Shown piece after piece: positions 27,462-36,396 of a stretch of DNA of 64,000 nucleotides. Location of the stretch: assembly GCA_026169815.1 (NCBI GenBank), contig JAPFDT010000017.1:34421-98420 (forward strand). Direction: 5' to 3'. This DNA is from Pseudogracilibacillus sp. Lineage in GTDB: Bacteria > Bacillota > Bacilli > Bacillales > Amphibacillaceae. The first letter of the stretch is position 1, and each line of letters begins with the position of its first letter. Both the position numbers and the translations under genes were made by a program. The notes under the pieces were generated by a model. The model made no database searches and was not told where the DNA came from. It saw nothing but the letters and a program-made list of their open reading frames with translations.

Positions 27462-28991
27462 TTGAGGAAGTTTACACCAGTGTTTATCGCATCATTCATT
27501 TTAACATTTGCTTTTATTTTATGGGGAGCAATTGCACCTGATAATTTACAAACAGTTTCATCTGGTGCACAAAGTTTTTTACAATCTAAGTTCGGATGGT
27601 TCTATTTAATTGCAGCAAGTATCATTTTACTTTTCGTTATATTCCTAGCGTTTTCTAAGTTCGGTAACATTAAATTGGGTAAAGAAGATGATGAGCCTGA
27701 CTACAGTCGTTTTAGTTGGTTTGCCATGCTCTTTAGCGCAGGAATGGGAATCGGCCTTGTCTTTTGGGGAGTAGCTGAACCTGTTTCACATTATTTTGTA
27801 CCACCATTTGGAGATCCAGAATCAACGGAAGCTGCTGAGGCTGCCTTACAGTTTTCCTTTTTCCACTGGGGGTTACATCCATGGGGTGTTTATGCTTTAT
27901 TAGGATTGACACTCGCTTACTTTAATTTTAAAAAAGATGCACCTGCGACAATTAGTGCAACATTTCGTCCGTTGATCGGTGATCGTGTAAACGGACCAAT
28001 TGGAAAAACAATTGATACAATCGCTGTATTTGCCACTGTTTTCGGAGTTGCTACATCATTAGGTTTAGGTGCTATCCAAATTAATGGCGGACTAAGCTTT
28101 TTAAACGAAAATATTCCAACTTCATTTTCAACACAGATAATTATTATCGTAGCTGTAACGATTTTATTTATGCTATCTGCTTTATCAGGAATTGGCCGTG
28201 GTATTAAATGGCTCAGTAACTCTAACATCGCAGTTGCTATACTATTATTATTTTTCTTTTTATTTATGGGTCCCACAACTTTTTTACTTGATTTGTTTAC
28301 AACAACATTCGGTACATACATACAAACGTTACCACAAATTAGTTTCCGTCTCTCTCCTTTCAGTGAGGATGGAGATGCTTGGGTGCAAGGTTGGACAGTT
28401 TTCTATTGGGCTTGGTGGATTGCTTGGTCACCTTTTGTGGGAACCTTCATTGCACGAATTTCAAAAGGACGGACCATTCGTGAATTTGTTATCGGGGTTC
28501 TAGGTGTACCAACATTATTTAGTGCTCTTTGGTTTGCAGTCTTCGGTGGTACAGGAATTTATTTGGAACGATTTAACAATGCAGGCATTTGGGATGCAAT
28601 GAAACATGGAGAGTTTACTGAGTTTGCTTTATTCTCGACATTAACTCATTTACCTTTTTCAACGATTGCGATTGTCTTATCTATCGTGTTAATTAGTACA
28701 TTCTTTATTACGTCTGCAGACTCAGCAACATTTGTTTTAGGTATGCAAACGACAAACGGTATGTTAAACCCACCATTAAAAATTAAATTAGTTTGGGGAT
28801 TAATCCAATCATCTGCTGCAGCCGTTTTATTATGGTCAGGCGGATTAAACGCATTACAAACCGCATCTATTGTCGCAGCATTTCCTTTTGTGTTTATTTT
28901 AATATTTGTTATGTTCTCGATTTATAAGCAATTGAATGAAGATTTAGCAGCAGAAAGCAAAACAGCACAAACTGATAAAAAAGCCTCTTAA
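27462..28991 (+). CDS. BCCT-family glycine betaine/osmolyte transporter (copy 2)
   Basis: 509 residues, strongly similar to copy 1 over the whole core, including identical WAWWIAWSPFVGTFIARIS and ISTFFITSADSATFV stretches; the C-terminal tail is different (NEDLAAESKTAQTDKKAS). TTG start with GAGAAGGGG before it. It has its own leader and a hairpin after it, so it may be regulated separately. The pair looks like a tandem duplication followed by divergence of the regulatory tail. Confidence 0.92.
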   Translation: MRKFTPVFIASFILTFAFILWGAIAPDNLQTVSSGAQSFLQSKFGWFYLIAASIILLFVIFLAFSKFGNIKLGKEDDEPDYSRFSWFAMLFSAGMGIGLVFWGVAEPVSHYFVPPFGDPESTEAAEAALQFSFFHWGLHPWGVYALLGLTLAYFNFKKDAPATISATFRPLIGDRVNGPIGKTIDTIAVFATVFGVATSLGLGAIQINGGLSFLNENIPTSFSTQIIIIVAVTILFMLSALSGIGRGIKWLSNSNIAVAILLLFFFLFMGPTTFLLDLFTTTFGTYIQTLPQISFRLSPFSEDGDAWVQGWTVFYWAWWIAWSPFVGTFIARISKGRTIREFVIGVLGVPTLFSALWFAVFGGTGIYLERFNNAGIWDAMKHGEFTEFALFSTLTHLPFSTIAIVLSIVLISTFFITSADSATFVLGMQTTNGMLNPPLKIKLVWGLIQSSAAAVLLWSGGLNALQTASIVAAFPFVFILIFVMFSIYKQLNEDLAAESKTAQTDKKAS

Positions 28992-29053
28992 AAACGATAT
29001 AAAGTCATTGAAAAAGTGATTTTAATAAATATTAATAGAATAATAAATGCTTA

Positions 29054-29088
29054 GCAGCCCGAATCTATCTTGAATATATTCGGGCTGC
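29054..29088 (+). terminator. Hairpin after BCCT copy 2
   Basis: Stem GCAGCCCGAAT / ATTCGGGCTGC, strong but with no T-run. Confidence 0.6.
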
Positions 29089-29222
29089 GACACTTACCTG
29101 CTAATTTTTAAATATATATTAAACCTTTTTCAGCTCAGTAGATAACCTTATATTTTTTATGTCGTAGTTTCTGTACTCTATACATTAGTTATATCTGAAA
29201 ACTTCTGATTAATAGTCTTTCA

Positions 29223-29251
29223 TTGACAAATCTTCTTAAAAACTATATAGT
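29223..29251 (+). promoter_or_regulatory. Promoter of the single tRNA gene
   Basis: TTGACA (29223-29228), 17-base spacer, TATAGT (29246-29251): a near-consensus sigma-A promoter 50 bases before the tRNA. Confidence 0.8.
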
Positions 29252-29300
29252 TAAAGATGTTGAGTTCACAGAAGAACTTAGAAATCTATTTTCATTCTAC

Positions 29301-29372
29301 GGGGCATTAGTTCAGCGGGAGAGCGCTTGGTCGACAACCAAGAAGTCATAGGTTCAAATCCTATATGCCCCA
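29301..29372 (+). tRNA. tRNA-Val(GAC)-like, without encoded CCA and with C33
   Basis: Cloverleaf by hand: acceptor GGGGCAT / ATGCCCC, D arm GTTC / GAGC, anticodon arm CTTGG-TCGACAA-CCAAG, variable AAGTC, T arm ATAGG-TTCAAAT-CCTAT, discriminator A. The 7-base loop gives anticodon GAC (valine), but the base before the anticodon is C, not the near-universal T. No CCA follows (CTA instead). It is a stand-alone unit with its own promoter and terminator. Confidence 0.8.
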
Positions 29373-29381
29373 CTAATCATT

Positions 29382-29417
29382 AACGCTATACACATCAACC
29401 TGTATAGCGTTTTTTTA
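29382..29417 (+). terminator. tRNA terminator
   Basis: Perfect stem AACGCTATACA / TGTATAGCGTT then T-run. Confidence 0.9.
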
Positions 29418-29574
29418 TTATCCTTATTTAAATGTTTATAATCCAATTTTTTAACGTTTATTTTTTTATATGGTAGAGTGAACTACATAACTGCCTACGT
29501 TTTTTAATGCACATTAAGGGTAAACTTACTTTATAAGTACTAGTAGGATAAACGTTTTAAAGGAGTTGTCTATA

Positions 29575-30579
29575 TTGGCAAATATTCATATACCTGTATC
29601 TGCTCTAGATCTCGGACCAGTTCGAGAAGGCGAGACGATGCAAGATGCAATTGATTCAATGATTAACTTAGCTCAAACAGTCGAAAAACTCGATTATGAA
29701 CGGTTTTGGATTGCGGAACATCATAATACTTCTTCATTAATAAGTTCTGCAACTACGATGTTAATCAAACACGTATTAGATAATACAGAAAGATTAAAAG
29801 TTGGTGCTGGTGGGGTCATGTTACCTAACCATTCACCTTTAGTCGTTGCGGAACAATTTGGTACGATGGCGCAAATTTATCCAAATCGCTTAGATTTAGG
29901 GTTAGGTCGTGCTCCTGGTACTGATATGTACACAGCACAAGCATTAAGAAGAGCGCAAGAAACTGATTCTGTTCATTCATTTCCAAGTGATATAAAAGAG
30001 TTGTTACGTTATTTTGGACCTGAAGATATACAAGGTCATGTGAAAGCTAATATTGCTATCGATACAAATGTACCTATCTATGTATTGGGATCTTCCCCTA
30101 ACTCTGCATATTTAGCAGCTGAATTAGGGTTACCATATGCTTTTGCAGCTCATTTTGCTCCAAGATATATGGAAGAAGCTATCGATATTTATAAACGTGA
30201 GTTTAAACCTTCATCCTATTTAAAATCTCCATACATGATAGTTTGTATGAATGTTATTGCAACAGATGATGATATAGATGCACAAAAGGAATTTACAACG
30301 ACACAACAATTTTTCTTAAATGTTGTGCGTGGTACTAGTGATACATTACAGCCACCTATTGACAATATGGATGCATTATGGAGTCCACAAGAACAAGCAG
30401 CTGTAGCCGCAACGACAGATGTAACATTGTTAGGTAATAAAACAGCTGTAAAAGAACAACTAACAAACTTCCAGAAACGATTCGATGTTGATGAAATTAT
30501 GGCTGTATCATACATTTATGATATAGAAAAACAAAAACGTTCTTATGAAATATTAAAAGAAATCGTCAGTGGAGCATAA
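29575..30579 (+). CDS. Luciferase-like (LLM class) flavin-dependent monooxygenase
   Basis: 334 residues from the TTG at 29575; AAAGGAG lies nine bases before it, while the TTG at 29566 would abut it. Start motif IPVSALDLGPVREGE, then RFWIAEHHN and LPNHSPLVVAEQFGTMAQ, typical of bacterial luciferase-fold oxidases of the MsnO8/YtmO-like group. It would use reduced FMN to oxidise a small, unidentified substrate. Alone in its transcription unit with a strong terminator. Confidence 0.88.
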   Translation: MANIHIPVSALDLGPVREGETMQDAIDSMINLAQTVEKLDYERFWIAEHHNTSSLISSATTMLIKHVLDNTERLKVGAGGVMLPNHSPLVVAEQFGTMAQIYPNRLDLGLGRAPGTDMYTAQALRRAQETDSVHSFPSDIKELLRYFGPEDIQGHVKANIAIDTNVPIYVLGSSPNSAYLAAELGLPYAFAAHFAPRYMEEAIDIYKREFKPSSYLKSPYMIVCMNVIATDDDIDAQKEFTTTQQFFLNVVRGTSDTLQPPIDNMDALWSPQEQAAVAATTDVTLLGNKTAVKEQLTNFQKRFDVDEIMAVSYIYDIEKQKRSYEILKEIVSGA

Positions 30580-30583
30580 TATA

Positions 30584-30622
30584 AAAAACTATCCGACCTC
30601 ATTTTTATCGGATAGTTTTTTT
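30584..30622 (+). terminator. Terminator after the LLM oxidoreductase
   Basis: Stem AAAACTATCCGA / TCGGATAGTTTT, T-run. Confidence 0.85.
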
Positions 30623-30647
30623 CGCTAATTAGAAATAACTTAGCAGA

Positions 30648-30926
30648 TTATTCTTTTTCAATTAATTCCAGATGAAAATCCCCCTCAGCACCCGCTTCAT
30701 ATAAATTTGTAACAGAAGTTGAGTAATTAGAAATCACGGCTGAAAATTGGATATTTTCATTTGGGACTTCAACGTTAAAATCATTTTTATATAGTAATGT
30801 CGTTATATTATGATATTGTTCGTGTGTGACGATAAAATCAAAAGTAAGTTTGTACAAATCCGCATGTTCGAGTTGAACATTTTTTGCTTCAATCGGGTAA
30901 TCGTTGATGATTATTTTTTGTTGCAT
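30648..30926 (-). CDS. Small DUF3219/YkvR-like protein
   Basis: 92 residues from the ATG at 30926, preceded by GGAAGTG; the longer frame runs back into the neighbouring gene and is not supported. It begins MQQKIIINDYPIEAKN and ends GAEGDFHLELIEKE. The beta-rich layout and length resemble YkvR (DUF3219) of B. subtilis, function unknown. It follows the HEAT-repeat gene by 31 bases on the same strand, so it may be co-transcribed. Confidence 0.65.
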   Translation of the reverse strand: MQQKIIINDYPIEAKNVQLEHADLYKLTFDFIVTHEQYHNITTLLYKNDFNVEVPNENIQFSAVISNYSTSVTNLYEAGAEGDFHLELIEKE

Positions 30927-30957
30927 GTTTACACACTTCCTTTTTCCGATACATTTC

Positions 30958-32106
30958 TTATGATTTATCTTTGGCAGCTTGAGCCATTTGATGCCATATT
31001 GAGCCTTCTCCTTCTTTACCTGATTGGATTCGGGATAATGCCATTTTTGCTTGCATACGGACTTCAAATTCTGGATCTTCTAATGCTTGTTCTAATGCAG
31101 GGATAGCTGTTTCATCACCAACTTCATATAAAAACATCGCCGCACGCCAACGAACGATTCTACTTTTATCAGATAGTGTTTGAACCATTTCATCCATCGC
31201 TTCTTTAAAACCTAAATCTGAAATACAATCTCCTGCTGTACGTCTTACGTTTACCGATTTATCTTGCAATGCCTTATATAAATATGGCAACGTTTCTGGT
31301 TCTTCTATCATACCTAAATAAGCTGTTGCTAAACGACGAACCGAAGCATGTTCATCATCTAACGCTTTATTTAATACGTCGTAATCAGCTTCTGTCGGAT
31401 CAGGCATTTGCGCTAAGACTGCGTAACGATCGCGCCATTCAGCTTTATCTAACATTTCTAGCGTTACCGCTTGTTTATATGTTTCATCAGTAGCTTGTTT
31501 TTCATTTAAAGCGATTGCTAATAATTCTTTTAAACGTGCAGCAGAATAAGTTGCCGCTAATTCTTCTACAATGTTTTCACCTATTTCCGTTATGTTTCCA
31601 TACCGTGGACTTTGCTCAACCCATTTACGTTCCATTAAATAGTTATTTGAAGCTGATGCTGCCTCCATCGCTACTTCCATAAATCGTTCAGGTAAACCAA
31701 AACGTTCTTCTGTATCGCCTTCTTGTAATTTCACTTGGATAGGAATGTCTCGGATCATTTGGATATTTACTTTAATCTCACCAAAGGCATCTTCTGTTTC
31801 ATTTGTATCTACAGAAAACAAATCTGTTGTTTCTTCTTCTGAACCAAGTAGATTACGAACTTCAGGTAAAATTTCTTCCCAATCTACGCGCGGATTGCGT
31901 TCAATCGTAATAAAATCAACGACGCGAAACAGTCCTTTCACTCCGTTAATAGTAAACAAATCTTGAATATATTGTGGTGCTGTTGTTAAATTATCATCTA
32001 CTTTATAATTTACTGATTGACCATCAGGTAATGTCTCTGTCACATTGACTTTCATTGAATGTGGACTTGGTGTAGGTTCCATCGATACAATTTTCACTTT
32101 ATCCAA
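30958..32106 (-). CDS. CvfC/YpgR-like protein: Nfu N-terminal domain plus HEAT repeats
   Basis: 382 residues. The first ~90 residues match the N-terminal domain of Nfu scaffold proteins (EPTPSPHSMKVNVTETL, then LFTINGVKGLFRVVDFITIER), but the cluster-binding CxxC domain of Nfu is absent. The C-terminal ~160 residues are HEAT-type helical repeats (DEHASVRRLATAYLG, DKSVNVRRTAGDCISDLG, DPEFEVRMQAKMALSRI). The combination is the conserved virulence factor C family of Firmicutes; its biochemical role is unclear. Confidence 0.85.
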   Translation of the reverse strand: MDKVKIVSMEPTPSPHSMKVNVTETLPDGQSVNYKVDDNLTTAPQYIQDLFTINGVKGLFRVVDFITIERNPRVDWEEILPEVRNLLGSEEETTDLFSVDTNETEDAFGEIKVNIQMIRDIPIQVKLQEGDTEERFGLPERFMEVAMEAASASNNYLMERKWVEQSPRYGNITEIGENIVEELAATYSAARLKELLAIALNEKQATDETYKQAVTLEMLDKAEWRDRYAVLAQMPDPTEADYDVLNKALDDEHASVRRLATAYLGMIEEPETLPYLYKALQDKSVNVRRTAGDCISDLGFKEAMDEMVQTLSDKSRIVRWRAAMFLYEVGDETAIPALEQALEDPEFEVRMQAKMALSRIQSGKEGEGSIWHQMAQAAKDKS

Positions 32107-32432
32107 TCTCCCTTACTTCATTATCTATATAAATAGTAGCAAATTAATCTACTCACAACCATTAGAACAACTTATATAAGTTACTCGTAATTATTCGTTA
32201 GTTAAAAATTAATTCAAACATCTGAATGTGTACGATAAAATCAGACTCAACTTTCGCACTCTTATTACATAAAGCTTCTCTTATACCACTAAAAGAAATC
32301 AACCATTTAATATACCAACTGAATGTCAGATAAATTACTAACTAGTAGACGGAAACAGCCACGTAAAAATATTCCGTTATTCACTATGCTGAAAAAGGAT
32401 TTATTTATACTAAAAGAGAGAGTTTAACCATC

Positions 32433-32606
32433 GCAGTCCGAATATATTCCGCTTTCCGCAGGCGAGCAGTGAGCCGCGAAGCACAGGACGTGCAAGTGCA
32501 GGCTTTGTCACAGGACGTGACGCTCTTTGCCTGCCTTCAGGCTTCGCCTTGCAGGGTCTCACATCGGCTCTCATCTCCCGCTGGAGTCTCCATATATTCG
32601 GACTGC
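32433..32606. repeat. Dispersed palindromic element, copy 1
   Basis: 174 bp bounded by perfect 15-bp inverted repeats (GCAGTCCGAATATAT). GC-rich interior with paired ACAGGACGT motifs. Related copies lie at 32704-32894 and 47972-48148. No reading frame. The DNA from 32107 to 32432 shows nothing I recognise. Confidence 0.8.
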
Positions 32607-32703
32607 TTTGTATTTGCTATTTGTAGTTTTATTTAATAACGACACATTTTCAGTGATCGTATTTCTATTCTTAATGATTTAACTATATCTACTTTCAATA
32701 TTG

Positions 32704-32894
32704 GCAGTTTGGAGCGGAGGATTGTTGACTCCTGTGGAAACAGAACGAGTCTGAAAGCCCCGCAGAAAGCGTCCTTTGCTTTCGAGGCAAACTAAATTCG
32801 CGACGTCCTGTCGCAACGTTTGCATTTGAATGTCCTGTACTTCGAGATTGAAGCCGTTCCCACGGAAAGCAACAATCCGCAGCGGAAAAATGCC
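32704..32894. repeat. Dispersed palindromic element, copy 2
   Basis: Begins GCAGTTTGGAGCGGAGGATTG and ends CAACAATCCGCAGCGG, imperfect inverted ends sharing GGATTGTTG. It carries GACTCCTGTGGAA, CCCCGCAG and GCGACGTCCTGTCGCAACG; the interior is the reverse complement of copy 3. Similar GGAGCGGA...CCCCGCAG repeats are common between genes in Bacillaceae. From 32895 to 33180 I see only AT-rich DNA. Confidence 0.8.
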
Positions 32895-33181
32895 TAACGC
32901 TAAACTAAATTATTAGAGGTGGAAATTATGTCGTAGTTTACTTTAACTATGTATTAGTATGTTTTAATTGTAACCGTCAAGTTAGGTAGATTATGTACCT
33001 TCTAGCTAGATTATAATTTAAGTCGTTACTATTAAAAATGAATGGAAAATTAATATTTGATTTGTCAATGTTAGGTATAATATCATTTATTATATTAATC
33101 TGTAGTTTTCTTTGGACTATTTTTGTAGTAATTGCAGGAATATCTAGAGTTTTATTTCCATATTTAATCAAAGCAATAAGC

Positions 33182-33226
33182 AAAAAATCACTTCTCCATC
33201 TATTCGGATGGAAAAGTGATTTTTAT
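33182..33226 (-). terminator. ahpCF terminator
   Basis: Stem AAAATCACTT-TCCAT / ATGGA-AAGTGATTTT with T-runs on both strands. Confidence 0.85.
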
Positions 33227-33234
33227 TATAGTCG

Positions 33235-34794
33235 TTATGCTTTTACTTTTTCAAATTCATCTGCGTGACGTACGAGGTAATCAGCTGCACTTAATGATGC
33301 GACTGCTCCTGCACCCATAGAAATAACAATCTGGTTATAAGCTACGTCTGTACAATCTCCTGCAGCATAAACTCCAGGCATGTTTGTTGCACCACGTGAG
33401 TCAATTTCAATTTCACCAATTCGGTTACGTTCTATGTTGTCACCTAACCAGTCTGTGTTTGGTACAAGACCAATTTGAACGAAGACACCATCTAATTCGA
33501 CATGTTCTTCTTGTTCTGTTTCACGGTTAATATACGTTAAACCATTAACTGTATCTTCACCAGTGATTTCGCTTGTTTGTGCATTTGTAACAACTGTTAC
33601 GTTAGAGATTTGTTTTAAACGATCTTGTAAAACAGAATCAGCTATTAATTCTGGACCAAATTCAAGCAATGTAACTTCTTTTACAATTGTTGAAAGATCG
33701 ATTGCTGCTTCTACTCCAGAGTTTCCTCCACCAATAACTGCTACACGTTTTCCTTCAAATAAAGGTCCGTCACAGTGTGGACAATATGCTACTCCTCTGT
33801 TTCTAAATTCTTCTTCTCCAGGTACGCCTACTTTACGTGGACGAGCACCTGTAGATAGAACAACAGCTTTACTCTTTAATACTCCACCATTTTCTAACTC
33901 GATTTCGATAAAATCTTTCTTTTCAATGCGCGTTGCACGTTGTAAGTTCATTAAATCAATATCGTAATCTTTCATGTGCTCTTCTAAGTTAGTAGCAAGT
34001 GAAGGTCCTTCGATTTGATTTGTTGCGATAAAGTTTTCAATTGTAGCCGTATCTAATACTTGTCCTCCGATACGTTCTGCAACGACACCTGTACGAATTC
34101 CTTTACGTGCTGCATAAATAGCCGCACTTGATCCACCAGGTCCTCCTCCTACAACAAGTACATCATAAGGATCTTTTTCATTAATTTCTGAAGCATCTAG
34201 TCCACCACTACCTAATTTAGCTAGAATTTCTTCAACAGTCATACGACCGCCACCAAATTCTTCACCATTTAAGTAAGCAGTAGGTACAGCCATAATATTC
34301 TCGCTTTCTACTTCTTCTTTAAACACAGCACCATCAACCATTGTGTGTGTTACATTTGGATTTAAAACACTCATTAAGTTTAATGACTGAACAACTTCAG
34401 GACAGTTTTGGCAACTTAAAGAAATATAGGAAACAAACTCATGCTTTCCTTCTAAATTTTTAATTTGCTCAATAACTTCTTCATCTACTTTTGGTGCTCG
34501 ACCACTTACTTGCAACAATGCAAGTACTAGCGATGTGAATTCATGACCAAGTGGAATACCAGCAAAGACTACGCCAGTATCCTCGTCCGCTCGGTTTACA
34601 CTAAAGCTTGGTGTTCTTTCAAGTTCTACTTTTTCTACTTTAATTTTCGATGATAATGCTTTTAATTCATCTACTAACTTCAACATATCACGAGATACAT
34701 CATCTGAACCTGCACTTACTTTTAATACAATGTCATTCTCTAATAACTCAAGGTATTGAGCTAATTGAGCTGTCATTTCTTTATCTAATATCAT
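33235..34794 (-). CDS. ahpF: Alkyl hydroperoxide reductase subunit F
   Basis: 519 residues. N-terminal double thioredoxin fold with the redox pair C128-Q-N-C131, then FAD domain (VLVVGGGPGGSSAA), CPHC active site in AYCPHCDGPLF, NAD(P)H fold (VAVIGGGNSGVEAA) and C-terminal ATNMPGVYAAGDCTD. It passes electrons from NADH to AhpC. It follows ahpC by 16 bases on the same strand, so both form one operon under the PerR-type box. Confidence 0.96.
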   Translation of the reverse strand: MILDKEMTAQLAQYLELLENDIVLKVSAGSDDVSRDMLKLVDELKALSSKIKVEKVELERTPSFSVNRADEDTGVVFAGIPLGHEFTSLVLALLQVSGRAPKVDEEVIEQIKNLEGKHEFVSYISLSCQNCPEVVQSLNLMSVLNPNVTHTMVDGAVFKEEVESENIMAVPTAYLNGEEFGGGRMTVEEILAKLGSGGLDASEINEKDPYDVLVVGGGPGGSSAAIYAARKGIRTGVVAERIGGQVLDTATIENFIATNQIEGPSLATNLEEHMKDYDIDLMNLQRATRIEKKDFIEIELENGGVLKSKAVVLSTGARPRKVGVPGEEEFRNRGVAYCPHCDGPLFEGKRVAVIGGGNSGVEAAIDLSTIVKEVTLLEFGPELIADSVLQDRLKQISNVTVVTNAQTSEITGEDTVNGLTYINRETEQEEHVELDGVFVQIGLVPNTDWLGDNIERNRIGEIEIDSRGATNMPGVYAAGDCTDVAYNQIVISMGAGAVASLSAADYLVRHADEFEKVKA

Positions 34795-34810
34795 TTAATA
34801 GATGCACTCC

Positions 34811-35380
34811 TTAAATTTTACCTACTAGGTCTAGGCTTGGCTTAAGTGTCTCTGAACCTTCTTCCCATTTAGCTGGGCAAACTTCACCTGGGTTGTTACG
34901 AACGTATTGTGCTGCTTTGATTTTTCCAACTAATGTACTTGCATCACGGCCAATTCCGTCTGCGTTAATTTCTGCTGCTTGTACAATTCCGTCTGGATCG
35001 ATAATGAACGTTCCACGCTGAGCTAATCCAGCTTCTTCATCAAGTACGTCGAAACCTCTTGAAATTGTTTGTGATGGGTCACCAATCATAACGTATTCTA
35101 ACTTGCTAATTGCGTCTGAATGGTCGTGCCATGCTTTATGCGTAAAGTGTGTATCTGTAGAAACAGAGTAAACTTCTGTATCTAATTCTTTTAATGTAGC
35201 GTACTGATCTTGTACGTCTTCTAATTCAGTTGGACATACGAATGTGAAGTCAGCTGGGTAAAATACAACAACGCTCCACTTACCTTTTAAATCTTCACTT
35301 GAAACTTCGATAAACTCACCTGAACCACTATCATATGCGTCTGCTTTAAACTCTACAATTTCCTTACCAATTAATGACAT
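34811..35380 (-). CDS. ahpC: Alkyl hydroperoxide reductase subunit C (typical 2-Cys peroxiredoxin)
   Basis: 189 residues from the ATG at 35380, which follows TTAGGAGGAA; an upstream frame extension is unsupported. Peroxidatic cysteine C49 in [12 protein letters not shown], resolving cysteine in [11 protein letters not shown]. It reduces hydrogen peroxide and organic peroxides in the cytoplasm and is re-reduced by AhpF. Expression is likely derepressed by peroxide through the box at 35480-35498. Confidence 0.97.
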   Translation of the reverse strand: MSLIGKEIVEFKADAYDSGSGEFIEVSSEDLKGKWSVVVFYPADFTFVCPTELEDVQDQYATLKELDTEVYSVSTDTHFTHKAWHDHSDAISKLEYVMIGDPSQTISRGFDVLDEEAGLAQRGTFIIDPDGIVQAAEINADGIGRDASTLVGKIKAAQYVRNNPGEVCPAKWEEGSETLKPSLDLVGKI

Positions 35381-35479
35381 AACAAAATTCCTCCTAAATA
35401 TTTTCTCATTATAATCATTAGTATAGAACCAATTCATTTATTTTAACCGATGAAGTTGGTTCGTAATTGATTATTTAAA

Positions 35480-35498
35480 TGTAATAATTCTTATTACA
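35480..35498 (-). promoter_or_regulatory. PerR-type box overlapping the ahpC promoter start
   Basis: TGTAATAATTCTTATTACA, an 8+8 palindrome close to the PerR consensus TTATAATnATTATAA. The promoter on the minus strand is TTGACA (35527-35532), 17 bases, AATAAT (35504-35509), so the box covers the expected transcription start. Confidence 0.75.
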
Positions 35499-35537
35499 TA
35501 TTCATTATTGTATATACTTGTTCTTTTGTCAAGCATT

Positions 35538-35553
35538 TGTGAAGAACGTCACA
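35538..35553 (-). promoter_or_regulatory. TGTGA-N6-TCACA palindrome just upstream of the ahpC -35
   Basis: TGTGAAGAACGTCACA, in the same form as the scdA box. Centre about -48 from the predicted ahpC start. Rex (TTGTGAA...TTCACAA) or an FNR/CRP-type protein are both possible readers. The remaining DNA to 35760 shows nothing else. Confidence 0.55.
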
Positions 35554-35764
35554 ATTAATTCATAAAGTAATGATTTAATAATGTTTTATGAGAGTTTTAA
35601 AGCTTTTTCCATCATGTAAATGCAATCATTTTATAAAAATATCCGTTCACTATAAACAGATAAGTCTGAAAACTCTTTCTCAATTACTGTTGCTAATTCG
35701 CATTTAACATGTCAGTAAGATTACAATAAGATAACAAAATATATTACGTTCTTACCTCTCATTA

Positions 35765-35803
35765 AAAAACCGAACTCGGCTTTTTAGCAAGTTCGGTTTT
35801 TTG
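35765..35803. terminator. Bidirectional terminator
   Basis: AAAACCGAACT / AGTTCGGTTTT with T- and A-runs on each side; ends the small two-gene unit 36349-35805. Confidence 0.85.
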
Positions 35804-35804
35804 T

Positions 35805-36017
35805 CTATTCTTCAAATGGTAATGCGAAGTTTCGTTTATTCGGATGACGACATAACAACAAATGACTTTGAATAGCCCGGTCTTTCGTATGCCAATGATC
35901 GCTTAAATACGTTTGTAAATCATCTACGTTTTTAATACCTTCATCTTTTAATTCAGCTAATAAACGTTTTTTATATTCATCGGATAATTCAAATCCATCA
36001 ATAATAACTTGTTTCAT
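35805..36017 (-). CDS. Small conserved-type protein, unknown
   Basis: 70 residues: starts MKQVIIDGFELSDEYKKRLL, ends HPNKRNFALPFEE. A short helical cytoplasmic protein I do not recognise. Four-base overlap (ATGA) with the gene upstream shows translational coupling, and a strong terminator follows at once, which supports it as real. Confidence 0.7.
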   Translation of the reverse strand: MKQVIIDGFELSDEYKKRLLAELKDEGIKNVDDLQTYLSDHWHTKDRAIQSHLLLCRHPNKRNFALPFEE

Positions 36018-36349
36018 TCTTTCTTAATTCCTTTCTCTTTTGTAACTGCTTCTTGATAAAGCCGTTCATTACCTTCTGCTAATAATTGTGCGGTTTGATC
36101 CCAATCCATCGTACTTATTTGTTGCATCTCTTCATCCGTTAACTTCATTGTATATCCGTAAGAAACAATTTTACCATTAATACCGATTCGTGCGGCATGT
36201 TGTGCTTCATCACTTGAAACAGGTTCAAAATGACTTCCCTTTAAAGCTGTTTTAAAGTAATCTCGTGCTTCATTACTTTTAAATACAAGAATAAATTTAT
36301 CACGTAAATAATTTGTATTGTGACGAATAAAGAATTGTAATGTTGCCAA
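36014..36349 (-). CDS. Small protein of unknown function, coupled to the next gene
   Basis: 111 residues if it starts at the TTG at 36349; GAGGAGG lies about 12 bases before it. The upstream ATG at 36370 would place that ribosome site inside the gene. It contains TNYLRDKFILVFKSNEARDY and MKLTDEEMQQISTMDWDQTA. No membrane segments. I recognise no family. Gene pair with 35805-36017, closed by a terminator. Confidence 0.65.
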   Translation of the reverse strand: MATLQFFIRHNTNYLRDKFILVFKSNEARDYFKTALKGSHFEPVSSDEAQHAARIGINGKIVSYGYTMKLTDEEMQQISTMDWDQTAQLLAEGNERLYQEAVTKEKGIKKE

Positions 36350-36396
36350 TGTATCACAAAACCTCCTCACATCTCACTTTTAAGTAGGTAAACAAG

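Noticed and set aside
30648..31067. A 139-residue version of the YkvR-like protein
   Set aside because: The extra N-terminal residues overlap the CvfC-like gene; the ATG at 30926 has the ribosome site.
33038..33268. A 76-residue hydrophobic frame before the ahpF end
   Set aside because: It runs through the ahpCF terminator and into ahpF antisense; no ribosome site.
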